Source: Tenericutes bacterium MO-XQ (GTDB taxonomy: Bacteria; Bacillota_I; Bacilli_A; Acholeplasmatales; Acholeplasmataceae). From it: a stretch of DNA of 64,000 nt. Shown one piece after another: positions 1 to 7,284 of this stretch (the first letter of the stretch is position 1; each line of letters opens with the position of its first letter). Under the pieces are notes generated by a model that was not told where the DNA came from, made no database searches, and saw only the letters and a program-made list of their open reading frames with translations. The position numbers and the translations under genes are program-made. The stretch covers positions 1,674,001 through 1,738,000 of the forward strand of contig CP017948.1 in NCBI GenBank assembly GCA_002838185.1, read 5' to 3'.

Positions 1-250
1 AATTTCTATATAAACTCTTGGATTGATAAATTGCGTCTTTTGGAATCGCAATATAAACTTGATCCAATACCTTTTGTCTATCAATTGCTTGATAAATGAG
101 TTTTAAAGAGACTTTTGTTTTGAGTTCAACACCAATCATCAAATCTTGATGATAAGCTATCACATCAATGTCTTTCACTTCACCTTTAACATCAAAACCC
201 TGGGATAAAAATAATTTTTTTACAGGTGCATAAAGCTCTGTTTCTTTCAT
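1..250 (-). CDS. DUF2161-like nuclease-fold protein, N-terminal part (cut by window edge)
   Basis: Only the first 83 codons lie in the window; the gene runs off the left edge. The protein starts MKETELYAPVKKLFLSQGF and continues with a VKDIDVIAYH stretch and GVELKTKVSLKLIYQAIDRQ. This pattern, an acidic residue followed by VELK and a QAIDRQ helix, is that of the DUF2161 group of PD-(D/E)XK-like proteins, whose biochemical role is not established. The ATG overlaps the stop of the upstream exonuclease III gene by four bases (ATGA), so the two are probably translated from one message. A link with DNA repair is suggested only by this coupling. Confidence 0.7.
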   Translation of the reverse strand, partial: MKETELYAPVKKLFLSQGFDVKGEVKDIDVIAYHQDLMIGVELKTKVSLKLIYQAIDRQKVLDQVYIAIPKDAIYQSKSLYRN

Positions 251-1008
251 AAACTCGCCTTCTTTAACATAAGTCCTACTGGGCAATGATCACTACCTAG
301 TATATGGTCATATATGATACTATCATTTACATCATCAAGAAGTCTTTCACTGACTAAAAAATAGTCGATTCTCCATCCAACATTTTTAAGTCTGGATTGA
401 AACATATAACTCCACCAAGTATATTTTACAATGTTCGGATAAAGCCTTCTAAATGTATCTATAAAGCCACTTTCTAGAAGTTTTGTCATCTTCCCTCTTT
501 CTTCATCTGTAAAGCCTGGGTTCCTTTTATTTGATTCAGGATTTTTTAAATCAATGGGCATATGTGCCACATTTAAATCACCGGTATAAATGACTGGTTT
601 TTTCTGATCTAGAAAAATCAAGTACTCTCGCATTTGATCTTCAAAATCCATACGCTCATCAAGTCTTAATAACTCTCTTTTTGAATTTGGAACATAACAG
701 TTCACAAAATAAAACTCTTCAAACTCTAATGTGATGACACGACCTTCATGATTATATCCCTCGCCAAATAAACCATAAATCACATCTATTGGTTTTTTCT
801 TAGTGTAAACCAAAGTTCCTGAATATCCTTTTTTATCTGCATCATTCCAATATTCATGATATCCTTCAAATGACCAAGATTTTTGCGAAGCTTGCATTTT
901 AGTTTCTTGGATTGCAAAAACATCTGCTTGTTCTTGTTTAAAGAAATCCTCAAATCCTTTTTGCATAGCTGCCCTAAGTCCATTTACATTCCAACTGATC
1001 ATCTTCAT
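247..1008 (-). CDS. xthA: Exodeoxyribonuclease III / AP endonuclease
   Basis: Cytoplasmic Mg-dependent nuclease of the exonuclease-endonuclease-phosphatase fold. The family cuts DNA at abasic sites and has 3'-exonuclease and 3'-phosphatase activities in base-excision repair. The 253 residues match the usual ExoA/XthA length. Visible family motifs in order are WNVNGLRA near the N-terminus, QETK, GDLNVAH, RIDYFLVS and SDHCPVG, which supply the catalytic Asn, Glu, Asp and His residues. A longer frame reaches 1059, but ATG at 1008 is preceded by AAGGA at good spacing and gives the conserved MKMISWNV start. A TATAAT box at 1062-1067 lies upstream with no clear -35. The downstream DUF2161 gene overlaps by four bases. 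Confidence 0.95.
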   Translation of the reverse strand: MKMISWNVNGLRAAMQKGFEDFFKQEQADVFAIQETKMQASQKSWSFEGYHEYWNDADKKGYSGTLVYTKKKPIDVIYGLFGEGYNHEGRVITLEFEEFYFVNCYVPNSKRELLRLDERMDFEDQMREYLIFLDQKKPVIYTGDLNVAHMPIDLKNPESNKRNPGFTDEERGKMTKLLESGFIDTFRRLYPNIVKYTWWSYMFQSRLKNVGWRIDYFLVSERLLDDVNDSIIYDHILGSDHCPVGLMLKKASL

Positions 1009-1129
1009 GTTGCCACATCCTTGTTCATATGATATAAAATCAATCATTTTTGTATACATCTATTATAGCAAATGATATGATATAAATACCTAATCAATTC
1101 AGATGAAATAAAAAAAGGGTGTGATTTAA

Positions 1130-1468
1130 GTGAAAAAAAGAATAATCTCAGGGCTCATTATCGGTGCATTATTAGGACTTCTATGTATTGGTGGTGCATA
1201 TTTACGTAATCCAAATGGAAACGATTCAGTCTTCCTATTTTCTTTATGGTATAATCGTGTTTTAATGGGTCTAATTATTGCTATATTAGGAAGAACGAAA
1301 ACATATAAATTTGCCATCATTAGAGGTCTCGTTTTAGGTGGTTTGATTTCTTATGCTTTTTATGTGACAACAAATTATCAAGATTTAATTAGCTTTTTAG
1401 CTGGTTTCTTATATGGCGTAATCATAGATTTATCATTATATAGATTAGATAAGAAAAGAGGATTATAA
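1130..1468 (+). CDS. Small four-helix membrane protein
   Basis: A 112-residue hydrophobic protein with about four predicted membrane segments (roughly residues 5-25, 33-52, 62-80 and 86-104) and a basic RLDKKRG tail. It starts with GTG after an AAAGGGTG ribosome site. It is separated from the purine nucleoside phosphorylase gene by a single base, so the two are almost certainly co-transcribed. I do not recognise the family. The glycine-rich helices resemble small membrane proteins of unknown function, and the neighbour gives only a weak hint of a role near nucleoside metabolism. Confidence 0.75.
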   Translation: MKKRIISGLIIGALLGLLCIGGAYLRNPNGNDSVFLFSLWYNRVLMGLIIAILGRTKTYKFAIIRGLVLGGLISYAFYVTTNYQDLISFLAGFLYGVIIDLSLYRLDKKRGL

Positions 1469-1469
1469 C

Positions 1470-2285
1470 ATGGACTATCAAAAAATATTAGAGGCAAAAG
1501 ACTATCTAAGTCCTAAATTAAAAGAAATTCCTAAAATCGGTATGATCTTAGGGTCAGGTATAGGAAACTTAGTCAATCAAATGAGTGAAATCATAGAAAT
1601 ACCTTTTTCAAAAATTCCTTATTTTAAAACAACTTCTGCAGTTGGTCACAGCGGTGTAATTGTTGCAGGATATTTAAATGATGCGTATGTGATTGCGCTT
1701 AAAGGTAGATATCATTATTACGAAGGTCATACCTTAAGTGAAGTGACTTTCCCTGTGAGAGTATTAAAACTCTTAGGTGTTGAAACATTAATCATCACCA
1801 ATAGTTGTGGAGCAGTGAATAAAGATTTTAATCCTGGTGAATTAATGCTGATCACTGATCATCTAAACTTAACTGGAAATAATCCACTCATAGGTAAAAA
1901 TATTGATGAATTGGGACCAAGATTTCCTGATGCTTCCGAGATATATACAAAATCATTAAGAACAATTGCATTAAAAGAAGCTGAAAAGCTTAATATAAAG
2001 CTTAATGAAGGCGTATATGCTTGGTGGACTGGACCTTCTTACGAAACACCTGCAGAAATCAAAATGATTCGCACACTAGGTGCTGATGCAGTTGGTATGT
2101 CAACAGTTCCTGAAAGTTTAGTCGCATCTCACATGAACATGCAAGTTTTAGGTATTTCTTGTTTGACTAACATGGCATCCGGTATCCTTGATCAAAAGCT
2201 AACACATGATGAAGTCATTGAGGTAGCAGGTAAAGCTAATCAATCATTTTCAAAACTTATCTTAAATATTATAAAAAACATATAA
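1470..2285 (+). CDS. punA: Purine nucleoside phosphorylase (PNP/MTAP family)
   Basis: Cytoplasmic enzyme of purine salvage that splits purine (deoxy)nucleosides with phosphate into base and (deoxy)ribose-1-phosphate. The 271 residues fit the trimeric PNP family. Family motifs visible are the phosphate loop GSGIGNL near residue 29, VGHSG, the RYHYYEGH block, TNSCGAVN, TGPSYETPAEI, and GADAVGMSTVPE near the base site. It lies one base after a small membrane-protein gene and is followed by a strong hairpin terminator, so the pair forms a short operon. The position corresponding to TNxxG carries Ser-Cys, so base preference cannot be stated. Confidence 0.93.
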   Translation: MDYQKILEAKDYLSPKLKEIPKIGMILGSGIGNLVNQMSEIIEIPFSKIPYFKTTSAVGHSGVIVAGYLNDAYVIALKGRYHYYEGHTLSEVTFPVRVLKLLGVETLIITNSCGAVNKDFNPGELMLITDHLNLTGNNPLIGKNIDELGPRFPDASEIYTKSLRTIALKEAEKLNIKLNEGVYAWWTGPSYETPAEIKMIRTLGADAVGMSTVPESLVASHMNMQVLGISCLTNMASGILDQKLTHDEVIEVAGKANQSFSKLILNIIKNI

Positions 2286-2288
2286 TAA

Positions 2289-2325
2289 AAAGCCTGAGTT
2301 CAATAAAAACTCAGGCTTTATTTTT
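2289..2325. terminator. Bidirectional hairpin terminator
   Basis: A 12-base stem (2289-2300 with 2308-2319, core AGCCTGAGTT) with A-rich and T-rich flanks. It ends the punA transcript on the plus strand and can also serve the converging 2343-2990 operon on the minus strand. Confidence 0.85.
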
Positions 2326-2342
2326 AGTCATTTTCAGCAGTC

Positions 2343-2990
2343 TTAAGAAAACCATTCCCACACGTGCCAGTATTGAAGAGACTTAGCACTAATGGCTGCA
2401 ATAATAAAAGTGAGAACTAATATAATTAGAAACGCAATGGATGTGCTTTTCATAAGACTCATATACTTATGTTTTAGTTCATATTTACCAACAACAATTT
2501 TTTGTTTTACGACATATTGATTTGTCATAGATTTAATCAATAAAAAGTATCTATAGGAGAATAATGCCATAAACATTGAAAAACTTAAGAATGTTAAGAT
2601 AAAACCCATTTTAGGAATTAAAGGTATATAAGGCATAAAGTCTAGTGAACTTAGACCAAAAAGATAGTATATTGCTACAGCCCAAGATGAAATCACCAAT
2701 CCTATAAATCCGACAAGTAATCCATACATCATAATGAGGATAGGAATTGCAAACAATGAAGTCGCTACGATATCAAACCATCTATGCTTACGATCAACAT
2801 CATCATGACCATATGCATCAACAATCGAATCTATTTCTCCAATAAAAGTAATAATATGCTTTTCTTTTTTACCTGTTTCTAATTGATGATTGATGTAATC
2901 TTCATATTCATCAATAATTTCTTTAACATCTTCAATTTTTCTTTTCTTTAATTCTTTTTCTAGTTTAGCTAAGAATGTTTGTTTATCCAT
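2343..2990 (-). CDS. HAAS/DUF1700-type membrane protein paired with PadR regulator
   Basis: A 215-residue protein. The N-terminal 65 residues (MDKQTFLAKLEKELKKRKIE, then EIIDEYEDYI and FIGEIDSIVDAYG) form the amphipathic helical HAAS-type domain seen in DUF1700 proteins. About four membrane helices follow between residues 70 and 205. Genes of this family usually sit next to a PadR-family repressor, and here the start overlaps the padR-like gene by eight bases. The family is thought to couple membrane state or a ligand to the regulator, but the signal is unknown. It is the last gene of the three-gene operon that starts at 3973. Confidence 0.8.
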   Translation of the reverse strand: MDKQTFLAKLEKELKKRKIEDVKEIIDEYEDYINHQLETGKKEKHIITFIGEIDSIVDAYGHDDVDRKHRWFDIVATSLFAIPILIMMYGLLVGFIGLVISSWAVAIYYLFGLSSLDFMPYIPLIPKMGFILTFLSFSMFMALFSYRYFLLIKSMTNQYVVKQKIVVGKYELKHKYMSLMKSTSIAFLIILVLTFIIAAISAKSLQYWHVWEWFS

Positions 2991-3300
2991 GATTTACCTC
3001 CAAAAATGTTTCTGTTACTTTAATAAATTCCTGCCAGTCTTTATATAATTCATTATATTTTTTTAAACCTAGTTCAGTAAGTTTGTAGTATTTCCGTGGT
3101 GGTCCTGCACTTATTTCTGATAAATAGGTGGTAACCATCTTATCTTCTTTTAGTTTTCTTAAAATAGGATAAACGGTCCCTGGTGATATCATCATACTTT
3201 GACCGATTCTATCTGAAATATCATACCCATATTGATCATTTTTTGATAACATGGACAAAACCAAAAGCTCTGTTACTCCTTTTTTAAATTGTATGTTCAT
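2983..3300 (-). CDS. PadR-family transcriptional regulator
   Basis: A 105-residue winged-helix DNA-binding protein. Visible PadR features are the N-terminal VLSMLSKNDQYGYDISDRIG helix pair, the recognition segment GTVYPILRKLKEDKMV, and the wing with GPPRKYYKLTELG. A short C-terminal dimerisation helix ends the protein. PadR proteins are dimeric repressors that often control their own operon and a neighbouring membrane system. The gene overlaps both neighbours (17 bases with the upstream membrane protein and 8 with the downstream HAAS protein), which argues for tight co-expression. The effector is unknown. Confidence 0.92.
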   Translation of the reverse strand: MNIQFKKGVTELLVLSMLSKNDQYGYDISDRIGQSMMISPGTVYPILRKLKEDKMVTTYLSEISAGPPRKYYKLTELGLKKYNELYKDWQEFIKVTETFLEVNHG

Positions 3301-3973
3301 AGTTTCTGTGTCCTTTCATGAATAGATATCTGTTGATCATAAAGAATATTTTGATTACTGCAGTATATATAATAACTAACCCTAAAAAATAAAGTAAATA
3401 TACATAACTTATTATTTTTTCATCAATGTATCCAAAATTGATACCTAGTAACATTTGTATAAAAATGTTTTCTTGACTAAAATCAAAAAATATATTTAAA
3501 ACGATAACATAAATTAAATATATCGTTGTGAATTTAAAAATACTTTTACTTTCATTAAGGTCAATTTTGCCATGAGAAATCATAATCATACTGCCAATAA
3601 ATAAGATGGTGTGATTGATAAGAGCGACAATGGTAATAATCGTTCCTTGTTCTCTTATAAATATATGACCTACTAAAGAAAATGCTAGAAGATAACCTAA
3701 TCCAGATATAAATGCGATAAATGAAGCAATACTATTGAGTTTCTTCAAATTAAATAATACTGTTATCGAAAAAACAAAATATGATATCGTGGAATACTCA
3801 ATAGGAATCTTAGTCAGTTCAAGGTTTAGTCCATATATGGTATACTCTACAGTTTTATAAAGCAAAAGCAATGCACATATAAATTTAATGAAGATGCTTT
3901 TCTTTGGACTTCTCAAAATAAATCTAGTGATTAGTAGTATTGTAATCAAATATATAATCCCTAAAATATACAT
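3284..3973 (-). CDS. Multi-pass integral membrane protein, first gene of PadR operon
   Basis: A 229-residue, strongly hydrophobic protein with about seven membrane helices and a short basic C-terminus. The start is set by AGAGGTG six bases before the ATG at 3973; a longer in-frame extension reaches 4036 but would begin inside the promoter. Segments such as YSTISYFVFSITVLF and NHTILFIGSMIMI faintly recall the YwaF/TMEM164-type family, but I cannot assign it. It heads an operon with a PadR regulator and a HAAS protein. Before the IS200 insertion the T-box terminator at 4763-4792 would have lain only about 60 bases upstream of this start codon. Confidence 0.75.
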   Translation of the reverse strand: MYILGIIYLITILLITRFILRSPKKSIFIKFICALLLLYKTVEYTIYGLNLELTKIPIEYSTISYFVFSITVLFNLKKLNSIASFIAFISGLGYLLAFSLVGHIFIREQGTIITIVALINHTILFIGSMIMISHGKIDLNESKSIFKFTTIYLIYVIVLNIFFDFSQENIFIQMLLGINFGYIDEKIISYVYLLYFLGLVIIYTAVIKIFFMINRYLFMKGHRNYEHTI

Positions 3974-4007
3974 CATCTCACCTCTTATACTTAGTCTACT
4001 ACTATAC

Positions 4008-4036
4008 ATTTTATAATAGTTAGGATTTAATGTCAA
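4008..4036 (-). promoter_or_regulatory. Promoter of the 3973-2343 operon
   Basis: On the minus strand, TTGACA (4036-4031), a 17-base spacer and TAAAAT (4013-4008), 35 bases before the start at 3973. The -35 hexamer overlaps the right boundary of the IS200-type element. Confidence 0.75.
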
Positions 4037-4143
4037 TAAAAATCCGCGTCTTCAAGGCGCGGTTTTTCTCATCGCCTTCAAGGCTCATTACTGGCGACCC
4101 CCATTTGAGGGTCTTTTTATTTGCCCAATTGCCTTTGTCACCC

Positions 4144-4611
4144 TTACTTACCCGTAAACGGGTCCTTATACTCTTTTAGACTTCTCTTGTCTTTAACTTG
4201 GTCTTCTAATTCTTGATTCCGGATGTAGTTTTCGACTGTTTTTTTGTTTAGACCTACGGTCGAAACATAGTACCCTTCTGACCAGAAGTGCCTAGATCCA
4301 TAGTTATATTTTAAGTTTGCATGCTCGTCAAATATGATCAAGCTACTTTTACCTTTCAAATATCCCATGAATGAACTTACTGCTAGTTTTGGTGGTATCT
4401 TGACGAGCATATGTATATGATCACTCATGGCATGTGCTTCGACTATCTCTACGCCTTTGTATTCACAAAGTCGCCTCAAATATCTGCCTATATCACTTCT
4501 TAGCTTACCATATATTGCTTTTCGTCGATATTTCGGACAAAATACAATGTGATATTGGCAGTTCCATTTTGTGTGTGATAAACTACTAGTGTCATCGTTT
4601 CTCTTTGACAT
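4144..4611 (-). CDS. tnpA: IS200-type Y1 transposase
   Basis: A 155-residue HUH-superfamily single-strand transposase. The HUH metal motif is HIHM in the MSDHIHMLVKIPP segment and the catalytic tyrosine lies in GLNKKTVENYIRNQE. The N-terminal WNCQYHIVFCPKYRR block is diagnostic of IS200. The protein appears full-length and uninterrupted, so the copy may be active. The start at 4611 is chosen because the conserved domain begins there and an AAGGAGG ribosome site lies 12 bases upstream. That site is inside a long stem-loop (4619-4634 pairing with 4672-4686), the arrangement by which IS200 elements restrict their own translation. Confidence 0.95.
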   Translation of the reverse strand: MSKRNDDTSSLSHTKWNCQYHIVFCPKYRRKAIYGKLRSDIGRYLRRLCEYKGVEIVEAHAMSDHIHMLVKIPPKLAVSSFMGYLKGKSSLIIFDEHANLKYNYGSRHFWSEGYYVSTVGLNKKTVENYIRNQELEDQVKDKRSLKEYKDPFTGK

Positions 4612-4618
4612 CGGTGAT

Positions 4619-4686
4619 AGAATCCTCCTTGGTTTGATTGGTGTAAGGCAATTGGTTATGTCCATTATACCAACCAAGAGGATTCT
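4619..4686 (-). promoter_or_regulatory. 5' stem-loop sequestering the tnpA ribosome site
   Basis: AGAATCCTC (4619-4627) pairs with GAGGATTCT (4678-4686), and TTGGTT (4629-4634) with AACCAA (4672-4677) across a one-base bulge. In the minus-strand transcript the AGGAGG ribosome site of tnpA lies in the 3' arm, so the hairpin should repress translation. The same layout is known for IS200. Confidence 0.65.
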
Positions 4687-4762
4687 TTTTGTTTATCGCT
4701 TCCGCTTTTCTGGTCTCACCCGCATAGCAGGTGGTTTTATGTTACTCTTCGAGCAACATAAT

Positions 4763-4942
4763 AAAAATCGCCCTTAGAACACTCTAAGGACGAATATATT
4801 TCGCGGTACCACCTTAGTTCTAGGTTACCCTAGCACTCAAAATCATAGTTGATCTCCATAAGTGTAATTCAAGTTTTATTTTCTCCTCATGTTCCACCAT
4901 CATGAAGTCTCTACTTTAGGTTTTTAAAACTCTACTATTTTT
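4763..4942 (-). ncRNA. T-box riboswitch leader, probable tyrosine (UAC) specifier, now facing an IS200 copy
   Basis: The minus strand carries the T-box antiterminator AAGGTGGTACCGCG (4815-4802) followed by a terminator, CCTTAGA/TCTAAGG (4789-4772), and a T run. Upstream are the GAGTGC element, a Stem I with AGTA (4936-4933), helix GAGTTTTA/TAAAACTT, and GAA-U-UAC-A (4870-4863) in the specifier position. UAC implies charged-state sensing of tRNA-Tyr; the codon choice is inference. T-box leaders normally precede synthetase or amino-acid genes, but the next sequence is the IS200 element. No strong promoter is seen between the ccpA stop and the leader, so read-through from ccpA is possible. Confidence 0.85.
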
Positions 4943-4956
4943 ATTTCATCGATCGA

Positions 4957-5958
4957 TTAAATTTTTCTTGTTGACTCACGATTAACGATATAATGCGGTA
5001 ATATAATTCTAATATTATCAACATCTTTAGAGTTCATTAATTTTGTGAGTAGTCTCATTGAGACAGCACCTATATCATACACTGGAACATCGATAGATGT
5101 CAAGTTAGGTCTTGATAAAAGTGCATACTTAGTATTTTGGAATCCAGCAACAGCTAAATCTTCAGGAACTTCTTTACCATGATCTCTTGCGATATTCATA
5201 AAGCTTACAGCAATTGAGTCTCTTACACCAATGGCTGCATCGATTCTTTTATCGCTAAAGAATGTTGTAAAGTGTTGGCGGTTAATGTGTGTATCACCAC
5301 TTGTTCTAAAGATTTTTGGTTCAAGACCTGCTTCAACCATTGCTTTTTGATAACCAGCTTCTTTTTTATCATTGACTGAATAACGACGTGCAGTACTTAG
5401 TAGATAAATATCTTTACGATTATCATCAATCATCATCTTTGTAATTTCATAACCAGCTTTTTCATAATCAATGGATACCATAGGTACTGTTGCGTCATCC
5501 GTAACAACATTTGCTAAAACAAATGGAATTTGATTATCTACAAAAACTCTTCTGACTTCATCAATACTTTTTTCGCTCAGTTCGTCATTTAAATATAGAA
5601 CTCCATCTAATTGTTCAGCCACAATATCTTGTAAGATATCATTAACATCCATATCTTCGCGAATTGAAAAAAGCTTAACTGAATATTTATAGTTTTGTGC
5701 GATATCACCGATACCACCTAACATTTCAGCAACTGAAGCTCTAGTGACATCTGAAATAACGATACCAACCGTTGTTGTTTTTCTACTTGCTAGACCTCTA
5801 GCAATTACATTTGGTCTATACCCTAATTCCTTGATGACTTTTAAGACACGTTGTCTTGTTTCTTCTTTTACCTTTTCAGGGTTATTTAGTACTCTTGATA
5901 CTGTAGCTAAAGATACACCAGCAGCACCAGCAACATCATAAATGGTTGCATTACCCAT
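4957..5958 (-). CDS. ccpA: Catabolite control protein CcpA (LacI/GalR family)
   Basis: A 333-residue LacI-type regulator. The N-terminal helix-turn-helix and hinge (TIYDVAGAAGVSLATVSRVL, then RPNVIARGLASRKTTTVG) are followed by a periplasmic-binding-like core. The near-C-terminal YDIGAVSMRLLTKLMNSK block is characteristic of CcpA rather than sugar-specific paralogues. In Firmicutes CcpA binds cre sites with Ser-phosphorylated HPr; an HPr-like gene lies at 15317-15562. The start at 5958 has AGAGGTGAT at good spacing; the apparent upstream GTG is inside that ribosome site. A cre-like palindrome at 6031-6044 upstream of the promoter suggests autoregulation. A T-box follows directly downstream. 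Confidence 0.9.
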   Translation of the reverse strand: MGNATIYDVAGAAGVSLATVSRVLNNPEKVKEETRQRVLKVIKELGYRPNVIARGLASRKTTTVGIVISDVTRASVAEMLGGIGDIAQNYKYSVKLFSIREDMDVNDILQDIVAEQLDGVLYLNDELSEKSIDEVRRVFVDNQIPFVLANVVTDDATVPMVSIDYEKAGYEITKMMIDDNRKDIYLLSTARRYSVNDKKEAGYQKAMVEAGLEPKIFRTSGDTHINRQHFTTFFSDKRIDAAIGVRDSIAVSFMNIARDHGKEVPEDLAVAGFQNTKYALLSRPNLTSIDVPVYDIGAVSMRLLTKLMNSKDVDNIRIILPHYIVNRESTRKI

Positions 5959-5993
5959 CAATATCACCTCTTTAAATCTTATTTTATAGTGAT

Positions 5994-6022
5994 ATTATAT
6001 CATGTGGTGTAAAGGCTTTCAA
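5994..6022 (-). promoter_or_regulatory. ccpA promoter
   Basis: Minus strand TTGAAA (6022-6017), 17-base spacer, TATAAT (5999-5994), 36 bases before the ccpA start. Confidence 0.75.
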
Positions 6023-6030
6023 GCATTTTA

Positions 6031-6044
6031 TGAAAATATTTTCA
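6031..6044. promoter_or_regulatory. cre-like palindrome upstream of ccpA
   Basis: TGAAAATATTTTCA is a perfect palindrome that matches the outer arms of the CcpA cre consensus but has TA instead of the central CG. It lies just upstream of the ccpA -35 element. Its role as an operator is inference. Confidence 0.4.
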
Positions 6045-6049
6045 TTCGC

Positions 6050-6083
6050 TTACAAAAAAAAATAAAGAGGCGATCGCCTCTTT
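6050..6083 (-). terminator. rplS terminator
   Basis: A perfect 20-base palindrome (6064-6083, arms AAAGAGGCGA/TCGCCTCTTT) followed on the minus strand by a T-rich run, directly after the rplS stop codon. Confidence 0.9.
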
Positions 6084-6090
6084 ATAAAAC

Positions 6091-6447
6091 TTATCGTTTT
6101 TCTTTAATTCTAGATGCCTTAGCTGATAACGTGCGAATATAGAATAATCTAGCACGTCTTACCTTACCTCTACGTGGTACCTCGATATGATCAATCGCAG
6201 GTGAATGTAGTGGGAAAGTACGCTCAACACCAATACCGTAAGAAACTTTTCTTACTGTAAATGTTTCAGAAACTCCACCGCCTTGTCTTTTAATAACAAG
6301 ACCTTCGAATAACTGAATACGTTCACGGTTACCTTCTTTAATCTTAACGAATACTTTAACAGTATCCCCAGCACTAAATTCAGGTACTTCTTTGATGTAA
6401 GCATTTGTAATTGAAGCAATTAATGCTTGCCCTTTTAATCTAGCCAT
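6091..6447 (-). CDS. rplS: 50S ribosomal protein L19
   Basis: A 118-residue basic protein, close to the usual 115. Recognisable L19 blocks are [50 protein letters not shown] and the C-terminal [13 protein letters not shown]19 sits at the 30S-50S interface. In Bacillus it follows trmD in the same cluster, and the same order is kept here (rpsP-khpA-rimM-trmD-rplS). However, rplS has its own promoter 74 bases upstream and a structured leader, so it can be expressed independently of trmD. Confidence 0.98.
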   Translation of the reverse strand: MARLKGQALIASITNAYIKEVPEFSAGDTVKVFVKIKEGNRERIQLFEGLVIKRQGGGVSETFTVRKVSYGIGVERTFPLHSPAIDHIEVPRRGKVRRARLFYIRTLSAKASRIKEKR

Positions 6448-6515
6448 GTTCGTCTCACTCTCTTTCTTCCAATGTTCTTGTTATCCAAACAGCGGACCAT
6501 TGTGCATTTTCGGCT
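6448..6515 (-). ncRNA. Probable L19 leader (ribosomal-protein autoregulatory RNA)
   Basis: The transcript before rplS can form nested helices: CAATG with CATTG enclosing TGTT with AACA, with GTCCGC and AGAA as internal-loop strands. This resembles the short Firmicute L19 leader that binds the protein to limit its synthesis. The match is from memory of the motif, not an alignment. Confidence 0.5.
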
Positions 6516-6520
6516 TTTTT

Positions 6521-6549
6521 ATTATATCAAAGTTCAATTGAACTTGCAA
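6521..6549 (-). promoter_or_regulatory. rplS promoter
   Basis: Minus strand TTGCAA (6549-6544), 17-base spacer, TATAAT (6526-6521), located between trmD and rplS. Confidence 0.8.
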
Positions 6550-6558
6550 CCTTTTTCA

Positions 6559-7284
6559 CTATTTTTCGTTTTCAGATTTGATTTCTTCTAAAATCATTTT
6601 TTCTTGATCTGTTAGTTTGATTTTTTTAATTAAATCTGGACGTTTGTGATAAGTTCTTTTAATACTTTCTTTTTGACGCCAATCTTCGATGTTTTTATGA
6701 TGTCCTGACCTTAAAATTTCTGGAACATGATATCCCTTATAACTTTCAGGTTTTGTGTATTGTGGATATTTTAACCATCCGTTTTGAAGACTATCTTCCA
6801 TAAAAGATGCTTCTTGAATGACACCAGGGATAAGTCTAATGACCGCATCACTTAAAATCATTGCTGGTATTTCACCACCAGTTAATACATAATCACCAAT
6901 CGATATTTCTTCATCAATAAACGCTTCTATTCTTGCGTCTATACCTTCATAATGTCCACAAATCAAAATCAAATGTTTAAATGATGCTAACTTTGTTGCC
7001 TTTTTTTGATGAAATACTTTTCCTTGTGGGGAGAGCATAATCACATAACTATCATCAGTTTTTAACTTGTTAATGACATCATAAAATGGTGGAAACTGCA
7101 TAAGCATACCGACTCCACCACCATAAGGTGTATCATCAATTTTGTTATGCTTTTGATGGGAATAATCTCTTAATTGATGTAAATGAATTTCAACTAAGTC
7201 TTGTTCAATCGCGCGTTTGATAATTGATGTTTCTAAAAAAGTTTGGAAAAACTCAGGGAAAATTGTTATGATATCAATTTTCAT
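6559..7284 (-). CDS. trmD: tRNA (guanine37-N1)-methyltransferase
   Basis: SPOUT-class methylase that makes m1G37 next to the anticodon and so prevents +1 frameshifting. The 241 residues are full length. The deep-knot SAM-binding region is visible as LSPQGKVF, LICGHYEGIDARI and SIGDYVLTGGEIPAMILSDAVIRLIPGV; the N-terminus has the usual MKIDIITIFPEFF. Its start overlaps the rimM stop by four bases. It is the fourth gene of the rpsP-khpA-rimM-trmD operon. Confidence 0.97.
   Translation of the reverse strand: MKIDIITIFPEFFQTFLETSIIKRAIEQDLVEIHLHQLRDYSHQKHNKIDDTPYGGGVGMLMQFPPFYDVINKLKTDDSYVIMLSPQGKVFHQKKATKLASFKHLILICGHYEGIDARIEAFIDEEISIGDYVLTGGEIPAMILSDAVIRLIPGVIQEASFMEDSLQNGWLKYPQYTKPESYKGYHVPEILRSGHHKNIEDWRQKESIKRTYHKRPDLIKKIKLTDQEKMILEEIKSENEK

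Larger units (their letters stand above)
4035..4759 (-). mobile_element. IS200-type element (IS200/IS605 family), about 725 bp
   Basis: A single Y1/HUH transposase gene without tnpB, bounded by imperfect palindromes instead of classic terminal inverted repeats, as in IS200. On the minus strand the left end begins with the hairpin ATGTTRCTC at 4759-4739. The right end has the CCGCG/CGCGG hairpin at 4062-4044 preceded by a second palindrome, GCCTTCAAGGC, at 4073-4083. The sequence GATTTTTATT occurs just outside the left end (4769-4760) and at the right end (4044-4035), as expected for the paired cleavage and target motifs of this family. Exact ends are inferred. A terminator-like hairpin (4096-4113) ends the transposase message. 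Confidence 0.75.

Noticed and set aside
3974-4036. N-terminal extension of the membrane protein to 4036
   Set aside because: It would start within the -35 element; AGAGGTG places the start at 3973.
4763-4942. Attenuator of ccpA
   Set aside because: The structure lies downstream of the ccpA stop and bears the T-box signature, so it belongs to a following gene, not to ccpA.
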